A DNA stretch of 43,643 nt from Abditibacterium sp. (GCA_030448265.1 JAUJNG010000021.1:43452-87094), one strand, 5' to 3'; counted from the first letter of the stretch, positions 8,642 to 16,749 are shown. Program-made: numbers and translations. The notes: generated by a model from the sequence alone, not told the origin.

Positions 8642-8960
8642 GATGTGCCTCCCGTGAAAACTTCCTGCAAAGAGCTTGCAAGCTACATACCTGTGTTGTG
8701 CTTAAGCCAAAGCAATCCTGAAGAGGGCAAACGCTAGCCATAACAATGAAAGCGACGTCGGTTACGGGTGTGGCCAGCCTTACCCTGCTCGTTTGGGCCC
8801 TCGCGAGTCGCTCATATCTCCAGTGGCATTCATCTCCATCACATTCGTTCACGCTTCCCTGCACTTGTGAAAACTTTCATTTACCCAAGATAATTTTCGG
8901 CGGCTTTCCCGTGGATTTTACTTTAAATCGATAAAGTTTCATTCCCCAAGGAGCCCGAAA
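8642..8960. other. Intergenic gap with divergent promoters
   Basis: 319 bases between the minus-strand small genes and the plus-strand leader/HTH operon. No convincing gene is seen. An AT-rich stretch at about 8911-8940 (TTTTACTTTAAATCGATAAAG) is the likely promoter area of the downstream operon. A CTCATATC octamer at about 8810 recurs in other intergenic stretches of the window. Confidence 0.35.
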
Positions 8961-9026
8961 ATGTCCCACAACCTCTCCCCACATCCGGCGCCACACGCGC
9001 CTCTTTCCACAGGTGCGGCCCAATGA
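8961..9026 (+). CDS. Leader peptide translationally coupled to the tandem HTH genes
   Basis: A 21-codon reading frame, MSHNLSPHPAPHAPLSTGAA plus a final Gln. It is preceded by a strong ribosome binding site (AAGGAG, 9 bases before the ATG). Its TGA overlaps the ATG of the next gene in an ATGA (9023-9026). The His/Pro/Ala-rich content has no known fold. The overlap shows that ribosomes finishing the leader can restart on the first HTH gene. It could be a regulatory leader (His or Pro codon attenuation) or simply a translation-coupling frame. Confidence 0.55.
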   Translation: MSHNLSPHPAPHAPLSTGAAQ

Positions 9027-9307
9027 GCCGCTTTAAGCCCACACCCAGTTACACGCTCTTTCTGGACATGCTCATCCAGGAGCGCACCCAGCGCGGTGTC
9101 TCGATCGAGGAGCTGGCCAAACGTCTCGAGCTTACTCCCGCCCAGGTGCAGGCCTACGAGAGTGGTCACAAGCAGATCGATTTCGTCCAGACCCGTCACT
9201 GGTGCCTCGCGCTCGGCGTCCCGTTCCTCGACTTCATGCTCCGGCTCGACGCGGCAATCACCGCGCAGCCGAGCAACGAGCCAGAGCCGCAGGGAGGTGC
9301 AAAGTGA
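9023..9307 (+). CDS. XRE-family helix-turn-helix protein (tandem copy 1)
   Basis: 94 residues. A single HTH domain: the segment SIEELAKRLELTPAQVQAYE followed by SGHKQIDF is a typical helix 2 - turn - helix 3 of XRE/Cro type. The flanks (PTPSYTLFLDMLIQERTQRG before, HWCLALGVPFLDFMLRLD after) are shared with the next gene, so the two are tandem duplicates. It has its start in the ATGA overlap with the leader, and its own TGA overlaps the GTG start of the next gene (GTGA). A likely DNA-binding autoregulator. Confidence 0.75.
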   Translation: MSRFKPTPSYTLFLDMLIQERTQRGVSIEELAKRLELTPAQVQAYESGHKQIDFVQTRHWCLALGVPFLDFMLRLDAAITAQPSNEPEPQGGAK

Positions 9308-10032
9308 GCAAACACCGCCCTTTCACACCCACACCTGGCTACCGCCTCTTTCTCCAGAGTTTGGTGCAGACCCGCCTCGACCGCGGCTACTCCACCCAGC
9401 ACCTCGCAGAGCTGGTTGGCCTCACGCCCGCGCAGGTGGCATCTTTTGAGGCCGGCGAGCACCCACTCGGCTTCATCGACGTTCGCAAATGGCTGCTCGC
9501 GCTCGATATGCCATTCACCCAGTTCACGCAGCAGATGGAGGAGGTCTTGGATTCAACTCTCGAGCGGGATGAGAGCATCATCTTTCCCGGCGGCGATTTG
9601 GAGCCAGAGCCGAACAGTTACGCCCGCGCCGATCCGCTGCCACACCAGCTCCCAAGCATTCAGGCGCTGTTCTTCGCTCCCGGTGGGCCTCCCGAGATCC
9701 GCACCATCGCCAATACATTGGAGGCCAAACAGGCCCTCGTTGAGGGGCTAATCACCACGTTCGAGACCGGCGTTTCCAATACCATCGGTGTGGCCAACGA
9801 CGAGGCGCTGCTTTGCGATATGCCGCTCAACCGACACGTCCCCGCCACCGGCGCGCACATCTTCGGCCCGTTCTTCGTAGCGGGCGACGCGCCACCCAGC
9901 TTCCGTTCTCTGGCACCACTCGAACTCGAGCGCCTGCTCGATGCGCTGTGCCCCGAACTGCCCCAGACGGACTTCCCGCGCCTCATCTCACAGCTTGAGG
10001 GTGGCCAGGAGTGGATGGACCTCTGGAACTAA
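9304..10032 (+). CDS. XRE-family HTH protein with a C-terminal unknown domain (tandem copy 2)
   Basis: 242 residues from a GTG at 9304 that overlaps the previous stop codon by four bases; a longer upstream extension is in another coding frame and is rejected. Residues 1-75 repeat the HTH module of the preceding gene (TPGYRLFLQSLVQTRLDRGY, HLAELVGLTPAQVASFEAGE). Residues ~85-242 form an acidic domain not recognised here, containing EIRTIANTLEAKQALVEGLI and a conserved-looking ATGAHIFGPFFVAGDAPP. This could be a ligand-binding or dimerisation module. The gene arose by duplication of the HTH followed by gain or retention of the second domain. Confidence 0.72.
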   Translation: MSKHRPFTPTPGYRLFLQSLVQTRLDRGYSTQHLAELVGLTPAQVASFEAGEHPLGFIDVRKWLLALDMPFTQFTQQMEEVLDSTLERDESIIFPGGDLEPEPNSYARADPLPHQLPSIQALFFAPGGPPEIRTIANTLEAKQALVEGLITTFETGVSNTIGVANDEALLCDMPLNRHVPATGAHIFGPFFVAGDAPPSFRSLAPLELERLLDALCPELPQTDFPRLISQLEGGQEWMDLWN

Positions 10033-10112
10033 CGAGCGAAGAGAGCAGGAGCAGAAAGCAAAGAGAGCGCGGCTTCCCAAACGGAGGTCGCGCTCTCGGC
10101 GTCTCTGGGCAG

Positions 10113-10224
10113 ACACGAGGCGCCCACGAATGCATCTTTCGGCCTCAGGGAGCGACTCTTATTGAAACCGGGGCACAGTGGCGCCCACGGCTTTCGGGAA
10201 CAGGCTTGCGAACGCCTCACCTCA
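10113..10224 (+). repeat. Diverged direct repeat, copy 1
   Basis: Aligns over its whole length with 10585-10695 at roughly 70 percent identity by eye. Shared blocks include ACACG-GGCGCCC, TTTCGGCC, GG-GCAC--TGGCGCCC and CGCCTCACxTCA. Each copy contains two GGCGCCC sites ~70 bases apart. Confidence 0.55.
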
Positions 10225-10386
10225 ACCCGCGCCGCCAACTTCGCCGCCCAATTCAAACAGATTCTGCGAACACAAAGCAGCGTGGTCTCCAATGCTTCTG
10301 CAAGGACTCATATCCACAAATGCCCCTGCAAAGCGCCGTTTGAGAACAGATTTTAACCACTTCAGAATCTTTGAATTCTTCGAACG

Positions 10387-10404
10387 GGTGACACCGGTGA
10401 CACC
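10387..10404 (+). repeat. Two perfect tandem 9-mers GGTGACACC
   Basis: GGTGACACC occurs twice head to tail. The reverse complement (GGTGTCACC) recurs in the array at 10506. Iteron- or operator-like arrangement. Confidence 0.6.
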
Positions 10405-10505
10405 ATTTCTAACGCAAACGCGCCCGAACACAATTTGTCGGGAAAAAGCGCAGAAAGCGCATCAACTCCCGAGAAAATGCGTTTTTCCACGAAGCGGCCG
10501 GAAGA

Positions 10506-10532
10506 GGTGTCACCAGTGTCACCGGTGTCAAC
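10506..10532 (-). repeat. Three tandem 9-mers GGTGTCACC / AGTGTCACC / GGTGTCAAC
   Basis: Three head-to-tail copies of the reverse complement of the 9-mer at 10387, with one change in the second and one in the third. The two arrays face each other across ~100 bases. Confidence 0.6.
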
Positions 10533-10584
10533 ACGCCCCAAACGATCTTCCCTTGGGTGTGCGGTCTACAGTCCGAACAGCCAA

Positions 10585-10695
10585 ACACGTGGCGCCCGCG
10601 AAGGGTTTTTCGGCCCCGACAAGCGGCTTCTTTCAGCGCTTGGGCACTCTGGCGCCCGCGACGTTTAGGGCACGACTTTCGAGCGCCTCACATCA
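10585..10695 (+). repeat. Diverged direct repeat, copy 2
   Basis: Second copy of the repeat at 10113-10224. The copies are about 470 bases apart and bracket the 9-mer arrays. Confidence 0.55.
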
Positions 10696-10982
10696 GGCTT
10701 CTTTTATGTCTCCTGCGCTTGCTCATATCTGCAAACGCGCTTGCGGAGCACCGAAGTTGTGGCGTTTGAGGTGCTTTCCCGCTTTTCGCCTTACCTTTCA
10801 ACGTGAAAACCAAAGCACCGAGATTTTTGTGCGCGCCCCTATCTAAGAAAACGGGAAAGCACCTGCAAGAGAGTTACAAGCAACGTTGAAGAAGCCGACC
10901 ACTGCAACGTGGGCTGTTAAAAAAGCACTTAGGTGCTTGATTCTCCTCTCTCTTTGCCTGAAAGTTAGGATGAGGTTGAATT

Positions 10983-12281
10983 ATGAAGCTTGTTTTTATG
11001 GTTTTGATGGCGTTTGGGTTTTCGATAAAAATGGGGTTGGCCGCGCCGACAGTTGGCGAATCGGTCGAAGCGGCAGCGCTGCCGCAAATGCCAAGCGGAG
11101 CGGAGTTGGCCAGGTGCTTGGGGTTTCCAGCGAAGGTTCATTTCAAAGTGACGACAACTAAAACAAGTGGCTTGTTCGAGGACGTCAAACCGCTCCTGGT
11201 TTGCATGTATTCGGCAGAGAAACAAACGCCCTACTCCTACGGCATAGAGATTTACCCGGCGGGTTCGCTCTACGGAGCTAAACGCCAAGAATACGAACAG
11301 GATATTGAGAAACACACCAACAACCGGAAGAACATGTGGGAGAAATACAAAAAAGAAGCCCTGATAAAAAATGGGCACGTGCTGGAGGGAGACGATTACC
11401 GCGACAGTTTCATCAGCGTAGAGACTCGGCCCGACGGTCGAAAAGTTTTCTTTAGCGGTTATGCCCTGGGACCTGGTGGAAGCATCATAGGGGCATTAAC
11501 GAAGGTCGGGAAATACGACGTGGTGTTTTTGCAATATGCCTTCGGGGGCGATGGAGATGATCCCGAAGAAAATGAACGCATGAGCAAGATGGCCAATCCA
11601 AGCCAATCGCTGCCAGCCGCGTTCGCGCAATTGGAAAAAGTGATACCGATCTTCCCACCGGTGCCAGAAACACCACGTCCCACACCAGCCCCACTGCCGT
11701 CGACAGTGGTGAATAGCGTTGCGGCTCCGGCTCCGCGCCGCTTGACAGGTGCCGAATTCGCGCAGTGTCTGGACTTGTTAAAGCCGGTTAAATTCCATTC
11801 CCATAAGGGGCAAAGGAGTCCGATCTTCTCACAATACAAACCGACCTGGGTCACCCTCTATGAATCGGACCTGCAGTTCTTCTCGGGCTATTCAGTCGAG
11901 GTTTATCCGGCGCGCACCTTGTTTGGCAAACAGCGCAACTGGTTGGAGCAGTGGCTGGAAGGGCGAGGACTCCAAGAACGCAAGGCGGTAGAGTTGGCCC
12001 GTAAGAGTCCTAAACAGGTGAAATCCAAGCCAATTTCAGCGCCTTCTTCGGCAGTCGTAATCCGGCCCGATGGTCGAAAGGTCTATTTCCGTCTGTTCAC
12101 GATGGCTTCGGGAGCCCCCGCCCCAACAGTGTTTTCGACGATCGGAGACTATGATGTGGTTTTAACGCAGTTCAGCTATTCGACTGATGCCGAGGAGTTG
12201 GTAGCGCGCAAAAAGGTTGCGCCTCGCCGGGGAATGCTACAAGCATTTGCGAAGTTGGAGGCATTGATTAGCCGCAAGTAA
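10983..12281 (+). CDS. Secreted protein with two internal repeats, unknown function
   Basis: 432 residues. A GAGG element upstream supports the ATG at 10983, and the N-terminus is a signal peptide (KLVFMVLMAFGFSIKMGLAA). The protein is a duplication. Residues ~36-215 and ~252-430 share the order 'GAELARCL/GAEFAQCL', then 'YSYGIEIYPAGSLYGAKRQE / FSGYSVEVYPARTLFGKQRN', then 'RPDGRKVFF / RPDGRKVYF', then 'GKYDVVFLQY / GDYDVVLTQF'. A Pro-rich linker (PVPETPRPTPAPLPS) joins the halves. No catalytic motif or named family is recognised. It is convergent with the regulator at 12301, with only 19 bases between. Confidence 0.75.
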   Translation: MKLVFMVLMAFGFSIKMGLAAPTVGESVEAAALPQMPSGAELARCLGFPAKVHFKVTTTKTSGLFEDVKPLLVCMYSAEKQTPYSYGIEIYPAGSLYGAKRQEYEQDIEKHTNNRKNMWEKYKKEALIKNGHVLEGDDYRDSFISVETRPDGRKVFFSGYALGPGGSIIGALTKVGKYDVVFLQYAFGGDGDDPEENERMSKMANPSQSLPAAFAQLEKVIPIFPPVPETPRPTPAPLPSTVVNSVAAPAPRRLTGAEFAQCLDLLKPVKFHSHKGQRSPIFSQYKPTWVTLYESDLQFFSGYSVEVYPARTLFGKQRNWLEQWLEGRGLQERKAVELARKSPKQVKSKPISAPSSAVVIRPDGRKVYFRLFTMASGAPAPTVFSTIGDYDVVLTQFSYSTDAEELVARKKVAPRRGMLQAFAKLEALISRK

Positions 12282-12300
12282 TCAGGCCAAAGTGTTTTGT

Positions 12301-12924
12301 TTATCCAAGCGCCCTTTCTTCCGCTTCGATGTAAGCCGTGATTTCTGGCGTGGGTTCTTTAAGGAGTTTCGCCAGCTCGAGCAGCTTCTTCCTGGCTTCC
12401 ATGCTCTTGACCGGTGTGGTGCCCATGTGCTCCATCTTGCGCACGCCTATAACGCTCAGTCCCAGAACGAACGCCATGTGCTCGCGCGTCCAGCCCAGGC
12501 CGTGCACCCGTTCGTTTCCCAGCGCGCGCCGGATCTCCCACACTGGCCCCGTGCCCCTGGCTAACTTGGACGGCTCACCAGCCACACCCTTTTTGGTGGG
12601 AGTTGGGGTGGGCTCTGCGCTTTCGGGCTCATCAACGGGCGCAAAGAGCTCCCGCGTGGGTGTGGGCGCTTCGACTTCGGGAGCGTTCGACAATGGCTCG
12701 TTCAACCACGACGCCGCAAGCTCACTTTCACTGCTGCGAGCGCTTTTCTTGGATGCTGTCGATGGCGTGATGTCGGCAGCTTCCAGGGCGGCGCGCTGGA
12801 TGAACGAGGCGAGGGTCGTGCCGTGCAGCGCCGCAAAGGCTTCGAGTTGCGGCAGATCTTTGGGGCTAAAGGTCAAAGTAACAGTTGGTGTGGGTGTAGA
12901 TGTGGAGGTTGTTGTAGCTGACAT
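12301..12924 (-). CDS. Putative DNA-binding regulator (RHH-like N-terminus, HTH-like C-terminus)
   Basis: 207 residues. The ATG at 12924 is chosen; a TTG at 12963 would extend toward the operator. Residues ~14-50 (TVTLTFSPKDLPQLEAFAAL, TLASFIQRAALEAA) look like a ribbon-helix-helix strand and helices. A Ser/Pro/Thr-rich linker follows. The C-terminal part (WEIRRALGNERVHGLGWTRE, HMAFVLGLSVIGVRKMEHMG) resembles an XRE-type HTH. Two repeated palindromic sites lie just upstream (12968-13005), so autoregulation is likely. The combination of both DNA-binding folds is inferred from pattern only. Confidence 0.6.
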   Translation of the reverse strand: MSATTTSTSTPTPTVTLTFSPKDLPQLEAFAALHGTTLASFIQRAALEAADITPSTASKKSARSSESELAASWLNEPLSNAPEVEAPTPTRELFAPVDEPESAEPTPTPTKKGVAGEPSKLARGTGPVWEIRRALGNERVHGLGWTREHMAFVLGLSVIGVRKMEHMGTTPVKSMEARKKLLELAKLLKEPTPEITAYIEAEERALG

Positions 12925-12967
12925 GGATATTGAACTGAAGGGAGCAGGCAAAAGCCGAGCCAATTAG

Positions 12968-13005
12968 TATCACTAATACACGATCTATCCTTATCACTGA
13001 TACAC
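12968..13005 (-). promoter_or_regulatory. Pair of palindromic operator-like sites
   Basis: TATCACTAATACAC (12968-12981) and TATCACTGATACAC (12992-13005) are direct repeats with one mismatch, 24 bases apart. Each is also an inverted repeat (GTATcactaATAC; TATCAcTGATA). They sit 43-80 bases upstream of the ATG of the regulator at 12301-12924 and probably overlap its promoter. Confidence 0.6.
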
Positions 13006-13029
13006 ATGCTGTCTTTCCTGTGACAGCGG

Positions 13030-13206
13030 TCAGGCAGTTTCTTCCCCTACCCCTTCATCCTCAAGTTCGTCTCCCCCTTCTTCCAGGCGCTCGAAGCACA
13101 TCGGCCCGCTGAACACCAGCATCATCAGCTCCTCAAAGCTGGGCGAGCCATCGGGCGCAGGCTTTAGTTCGGGCTGCTGGTCATCTGGTGGGTCGGGCTT
13201 TAGCAT
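13030..13206 (-). CDS. Small acidic protein, 58 residues
   Basis: ATG at 13206 (complement), TGA at 13030. The sequence is strongly acidic with a hydrophobic centre: SPSFEELMMLVFSGPMCFER followed by an EEGGDELEDEG tail. Clean codon use and the compositional bias suggest a real gene. Acidic small proteins next to DNA-binding regulators are often antagonists or DNA mimics, but this is inference. No family is recognised. It precedes the regulator gene on the same strand. Confidence 0.45.
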   Translation of the reverse strand: MLKPDPPDDQQPELKPAPDGSPSFEELMMLVFSGPMCFERLEEGGDELEDEGVGEETA

Positions 13207-13308
13207 TGGAACTCAAAGGGATTCTTTTATTCTTCCGTTAGTTAAAGGTGTAAGAGACCAAATTCTACTAGTTGAAGCCGAGCAGAGCGCCAAATTAAGG
13301 AATAGGAC

Positions 13309-13929
13309 TCAAAGTTTGATTTTGATGAAGTTTTGGTTCACATGACCAGAGTAATCCACCGGAAAGACTTTAAAGTTGTCTCCTGCGGTGAGAGGAAGCG
13401 GCTTACTGCTCCCATTATGTAAATAGAGCAATACATCTTGAATGACGGGCAGCTTCGGATATTGACCTCCAATCAGTCTCAAAATGGTTTCGAGGTTACG
13501 CGCCAGTAAGCTGCCAGAAGGCGCAATTGGCCTATTCATCCCCTTCTGTGCCCGCTTCGGCGTAGCCTGGATTTCAAAGTCGGCCCACGAGGTGTAAGTT
13601 CCGAGATTCCACTCCTCAATATAGAATCGAAAATGGTCATGACGCCGTTGTTGCTCTGGCCGAAGGTCGAGATGGCGGTTCAGGATTTTCTCGGAAGACC
13701 CATCCCACTTGCTCTCGCCTAAGTAGATACAGATTTGAGAGAGGAGGATGAAGTCAAACTCGCCAAATTCTGCACGGTTGTCTCCTCCTCGGCGTCCAAA
13801 GCTTGGCCGAAATAGAGCGATACATTTATCTGGGGTAGACGGATCACCAAAGAAGTTTAAGAACTCACATAGCCGGTTCTGTAACGCCCAAAGCGTGAGC
13901 GCATCCTCACCGTAGGCCAAAATGTCCAT
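13309..13929 (-). CDS. Putative PD-(D/E)xK nuclease-fold protein
   Basis: 206 residues. The stretch EFGEFDFILLSQICIYLGES then KW places an Asp (D59) on one strand and an ExK (E72, K74) on the next. That is the active-site geometry of the PD-(D/E)xK nuclease fold. A basic segment (RPSFGRRGGDN) precedes it. The C-terminal ~90 residues are unassigned. It could act on DNA in defence or on an incoming element, or be a nuclease-fold protein of other function. It stands alone on the minus strand, divergent from the PadR gene. Overall family similarity is not recognised. Confidence 0.5.
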   Translation of the reverse strand: MDILAYGEDALTLWALQNRLCEFLNFFGDPSTPDKCIALFRPSFGRRGGDNRAEFGEFDFILLSQICIYLGESKWDGSSEKILNRHLDLRPEQQRRHDHFRFYIEEWNLGTYTSWADFEIQATPKRAQKGMNRPIAPSGSLLARNLETILRLIGGQYPKLPVIQDVLLYLHNGSSKPLPLTAGDNFKVFPVDYSGHVNQNFIKIKL

Positions 13930-14102
13930 GCAGTTATGTTAGCGTGAAGTCAGGTCATACGGCATTGGTTTCCGTCTTCATGGTGTGAGCAGGTTTGCCT
14001 CGTGATGCCGCTACGAAGACCGCGGGCGCCAGCATAATTTTCTACCACCTCTTGACGTCCACTCATATCTACTACAAAATAGTTAATACAGAGGTTGAAC
14101 CC

Positions 14103-14441
14103 ATGACACCTAAAATTGGCGAGTTCGAGGAACTGCTGCTTCTCAGCATAGCGAGCCTGGGAGAGGAAGCCTACGGAGTGCCCATCCGCGCTCGTTTGGA
14201 AGAAGCCGGACGCGGCGTTTCGGTGGGCGCACTTTACGTCACTCTGGAGCGCTTGCAGAGCAAGGGGCTGGTGAGCTCGCGCGAGGGCGAGGCCACCGCC
14301 GAGCGCGGCGGGCGGGCCAAGAAGTTCTACAAGCTTTCGGGCGAGGGACGCGCTGCACTCGAGGAAGCCGAAGCCGTTCGTTCCCGCGTGCGCGGCGGAC
14401 TGACGCTGACACCACAAGCAACGCAAGGAGGAGTGACATGA
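14103..14441 (+). CDS. PadR family transcriptional regulator
   Basis: 112 residues from the ATG at 14103. The winged-helix signature is clear: LLLLSIASLGEEAYGVPIRA, VSVGALYVTLERLQSKGLVS, then REGEATAERGGRAKKFYKLS. Members bind their own promoter and usually regulate the next gene. Here the stop overlaps the start of the membrane-protein gene (ATGA at 14438-14441), a coupling common for PadR with permease-prefix or two-component-like partners. A TTGACG hexamer at about 14053 with an AT-rich stretch downstream is a plausible promoter. Confidence 0.9.
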   Translation: MTPKIGEFEELLLLSIASLGEEAYGVPIRARLEEAGRGVSVGALYVTLERLQSKGLVSSREGEATAERGGRAKKFYKLSGEGRAALEEAEAVRSRVRGGLTLTPQATQGGVT

Positions 14442-15160
14442 CAAATCAAGAGGATAAGCAATTGAGGATCAAGTTTCTGAATCTATGGATCCAGAACATG
14501 GACAATCCGGCCGAGTGTTCGTGCGATGAATGCTTCTCTGACGGAACCGAAGAAGATGGAGACGCCTGGCAGTGCACCTGTCCGCCCGTGGAGTTTGAAA
14601 CCTTTGATTCGGCAATTTTCCATCTTAGGCGCGGGGCGGGGCGCGCTTTGAGCGGGCTGCAGTTCACAGCCTATGCCAACGATCTGGCCCGCAAGTATCT
14701 GTGCGACTACGAGATCGAGTATCACAGCTACCGCCCGGGGACGGGGCCAGACAAGGGGGAAAGCTGGGTTATCTCGTGGCAGAAAAAACCAGCTCCTGCC
14801 GATGCTGCCGCGCTGCCTGCGTTACAATTTCCCCTCGACTGGTCCAGCATAAAACCTCCGCGCGGCGCCACCTACCTGCTGTGGCGCCTCCTCCCAGACG
14901 GAGTGCGCGAAACGGCTGTTGGTGACCTGGAAGAGCAGTTCCATCAGGATTGCGAACGGATCGGTGCAGTGTTGGCGCGGCTCACCTACTGCGAACAGGT
15001 CGTGGTCTCCTTGCTGGACTGCTGCTGTCCAGCTATTTGGTCGGGTCTGAAGCGTGTTGGCGCCGACCTCAAGCGCTTCGTTCTGGCTCTGGTCACTGCC
15101 GCACTTTCGTCTGTTCTCGCCGAACACATCGCAACCTTCATCAAAAGTCTGCGCGAGTAG
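14438..15160 (+). CDS. PadR-coupled protein with a permease-prefix-domain-like C-terminus
   Basis: 240 residues. The N-terminal ~75 residues contain a Cys cluster (CSCDECF...CTC) that may bind metal. The segment from ~145 (YLLWRLLPDGVRETAVGDLE followed by EQFHQD) matches the 'permease prefix domain' motif that usually begins ABC-type permeases and follows PadR genes. Here the permease itself is absent. The C-terminal ~60 residues include a moderately hydrophobic helix (LALVTAALSSVLAEHIATFI) that may anchor it in the membrane. It is probably a partner or target of the PadR regulator. Confidence 0.6.
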   Translation: MTNQEDKQLRIKFLNLWIQNMDNPAECSCDECFSDGTEEDGDAWQCTCPPVEFETFDSAIFHLRRGAGRALSGLQFTAYANDLARKYLCDYEIEYHSYRPGTGPDKGESWVISWQKKPAPADAAALPALQFPLDWSSIKPPRGATYLLWRLLPDGVRETAVGDLEEQFHQDCERIGAVLARLTYCEQVVVSLLDCCCPAIWSGLKRVGADLKRFVLALVTAALSSVLAEHIATFIKSLRE

Positions 15161-15203
15161 AAACAACCGGCAAAAAAGGGGAGTACAAAAGGGTGAGTCC
15201 ATC

Positions 15204-16481
15204 ATGCCCAAAACCTCAGCCATAGAGCCGCGCTGGGTGCTGTATAAAAACCAGTTGTATCAGGTCTCCGAGTTCGCCCACCTGCCTCCCAAAGAGCGTC
15301 CTCGCGCGACCTGCCCGCTCTGCGAACAACCCGTCGTTTTGAAATTGGGAAAAGTCAATGCTCACCATTACGCCCATGCTCAGGAGGCGGACTGCGTGGC
15401 AGGCTATCCTGAAACGGCGCTACATCTCAACACCAAATTTCACTTCTACAATGAACTTTTACAGGCGACGGTAAAGGTGCTTCGAGTTCAGCAACAATGC
15501 GACGGTGTAGGTTGCGTAAAGAGGCGTCGTGTCGTGTGGATTAAAGATTGGGACGCGGTCGAAGTTGAATACCGCATGGATCCGTTTAGGCCCGACGTCG
15601 CGCTCTTGCGGCAGGGCAAAGTCATCGGAGCCATTGAGATCCTGGTTACCCACGCTGTAGACCAACGCAAAGCCGAGTTCTTCGAGGAGCAAAACACATC
15701 GTGGTCAGATATTCGGGCTAAGGAATCGCTCTACCACGGAGAGAAGGCATGGCGGGCGGCCAAGCCTTTGCCACTCGACGCGAATTGCTCGGAAGTAGAT
15801 GATTGGACATGCACCCCATGCCAAGAGCGCCGGGCGGAGTTCGAGCGGCGGCGAGAGTTCGAGCGGCTCAACTACACCGAGACTTACCGCGCCAAGATGG
15901 TCGATTACTACTTTCCGTCGGGCAAGAAGCATCGCGAGGTGTTCTTTGTCAAAAGGCAGTTCAAGGATGGCGAGTGCGTGCGCGCTTGGGTCGAGACCGA
16001 GAAATGGAACGTCGTTCGCTCGGTTGAGGGTGTGGTTAACAACGCGGCGCTACGCACCCTCGCGCACGCCGTCAACGCGGAGATCGAAGCACAGAGGGCG
16101 AAAGGCACGACTGTCGATGCTTTCATGGGGTGGAGGCAGTGGGTCAAGGGCAGCAAGTTCTCGCCCAAAGATACGGATCGCTTTCCCTTTAACTGGGCCT
16201 GGGATGGGAGGCAGAAGAAGTGGTTACAACAAGAACAGAGTGAACTTGAGCGAGTCTCTTCACGAAGCAGGCTAACAGACTTTAGGAACATGTTCCTATC
16301 TCACAAGGCTCGTGAACTAGTCACTCCTCCCCCCTCCTCGACGGAAAAGTACGTCTGCATCTTCTGTGGACAGGCAACCGATGACTGGTTCTGTCGAGAA
16401 AGCGACGGCTCTTGTCGCTGCAATGACTGTCTGCGCAACGGACGAGCTAAGCCAACCCGCCTGCCAAAACCCAACTCCTAG
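15204..16481 (+). CDS. CoiA-like competence/nuclease family protein
   Basis: 425 residues from the ATG at 15204. The N-terminal zinc-ribbon motif (ATCPLCEQPVVLKLGKVNAH followed by HYAHA), then LHLNTKFHFYN, then FRPDVALLRQGKVIGAIEIL (Asp...Glu of a PD-(D/E)xK core) follow the layout of CoiA-family proteins. Those act in processing incoming DNA during competence. A second cysteine cluster near the C-terminus (CIFCGQATDDWFCRESDGSC plus CNDC) is an added zinc module. The gene starts 43 bases after the PadR partner gene and may be expressed with it. CoiA-like proteins are also frequent in mobile regions. Confidence 0.7.
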   Translation: MPKTSAIEPRWVLYKNQLYQVSEFAHLPPKERPRATCPLCEQPVVLKLGKVNAHHYAHAQEADCVAGYPETALHLNTKFHFYNELLQATVKVLRVQQQCDGVGCVKRRRVVWIKDWDAVEVEYRMDPFRPDVALLRQGKVIGAIEILVTHAVDQRKAEFFEEQNTSWSDIRAKESLYHGEKAWRAAKPLPLDANCSEVDDWTCTPCQERRAEFERRREFERLNYTETYRAKMVDYYFPSGKKHREVFFVKRQFKDGECVRAWVETEKWNVVRSVEGVVNNAALRTLAHAVNAEIEAQRAKGTTVDAFMGWRQWVKGSKFSPKDTDRFPFNWAWDGRQKKWLQQEQSELERVSSRSRLTDFRNMFLSHKARELVTPPPSSTEKYVCIFCGQATDDWFCRESDGSCRCNDCLRNGRAKPTRLPKPNS

Positions 16482-16543
16482 CGTGTTCTTCGCCCCCGCT
16501 CCACTTCTGACTTCCCCTCTTCTGCCCACATTCCACGGCGTAA

Positions 16544-16711
16544 TATAGCTTTGGACACGAAAACCTGGAATGGTTCACCAACTTGCGCGAAGCTAGGCGC
16601 ATCATTGAAGCGTGGCGCATCAACTACAATCAGTTCAGGCCGCACAGCAGTTTGAACAACCTACCGCCAGAAATCTGGCTCCAAAAGCAAACCGAGAATC
16701 TCTACGATTAG
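16544..16711 (+). pseudogene. 3' remnant of an IS3-family transposase
   Basis: The last ~55 codons of an IS3-type integrase core: NLEWFTNLREARRIIEAWRI, then NYNQFRPHSSLNNLPPEIWL. These match the conserved 'N..EWF..L..A...I..W...YN..RPH.SL' C-terminus. Nothing upstream of 16544 belongs to it, because a stop lies at 16541. It marks an old insertion at the boundary of the conflict-gene region. No terminal repeat is identified. Confidence 0.75.
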
Positions 16712-16749
16712 CTGGGATTACTTTGGGGTGCAGGTCACTTCGGTTGGCA

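Larger units (their letters stand above)
10033..10982. other. 950-base repeat-rich region without a convincing gene
   Basis: The open frames here lack starts, conserved motifs and consistent composition. The region holds a pair of diverged ~112-base direct repeats (10113-10224 and 10585-10695) and clusters of 9-base repeats in opposite orientation (10387-10404 and 10506-10532). CTCATATC-type octamers occur at about 10308 and 10709. It may be a decayed gene, a replication or partition locus, or an intergenic repeat array. Confidence 0.4.
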
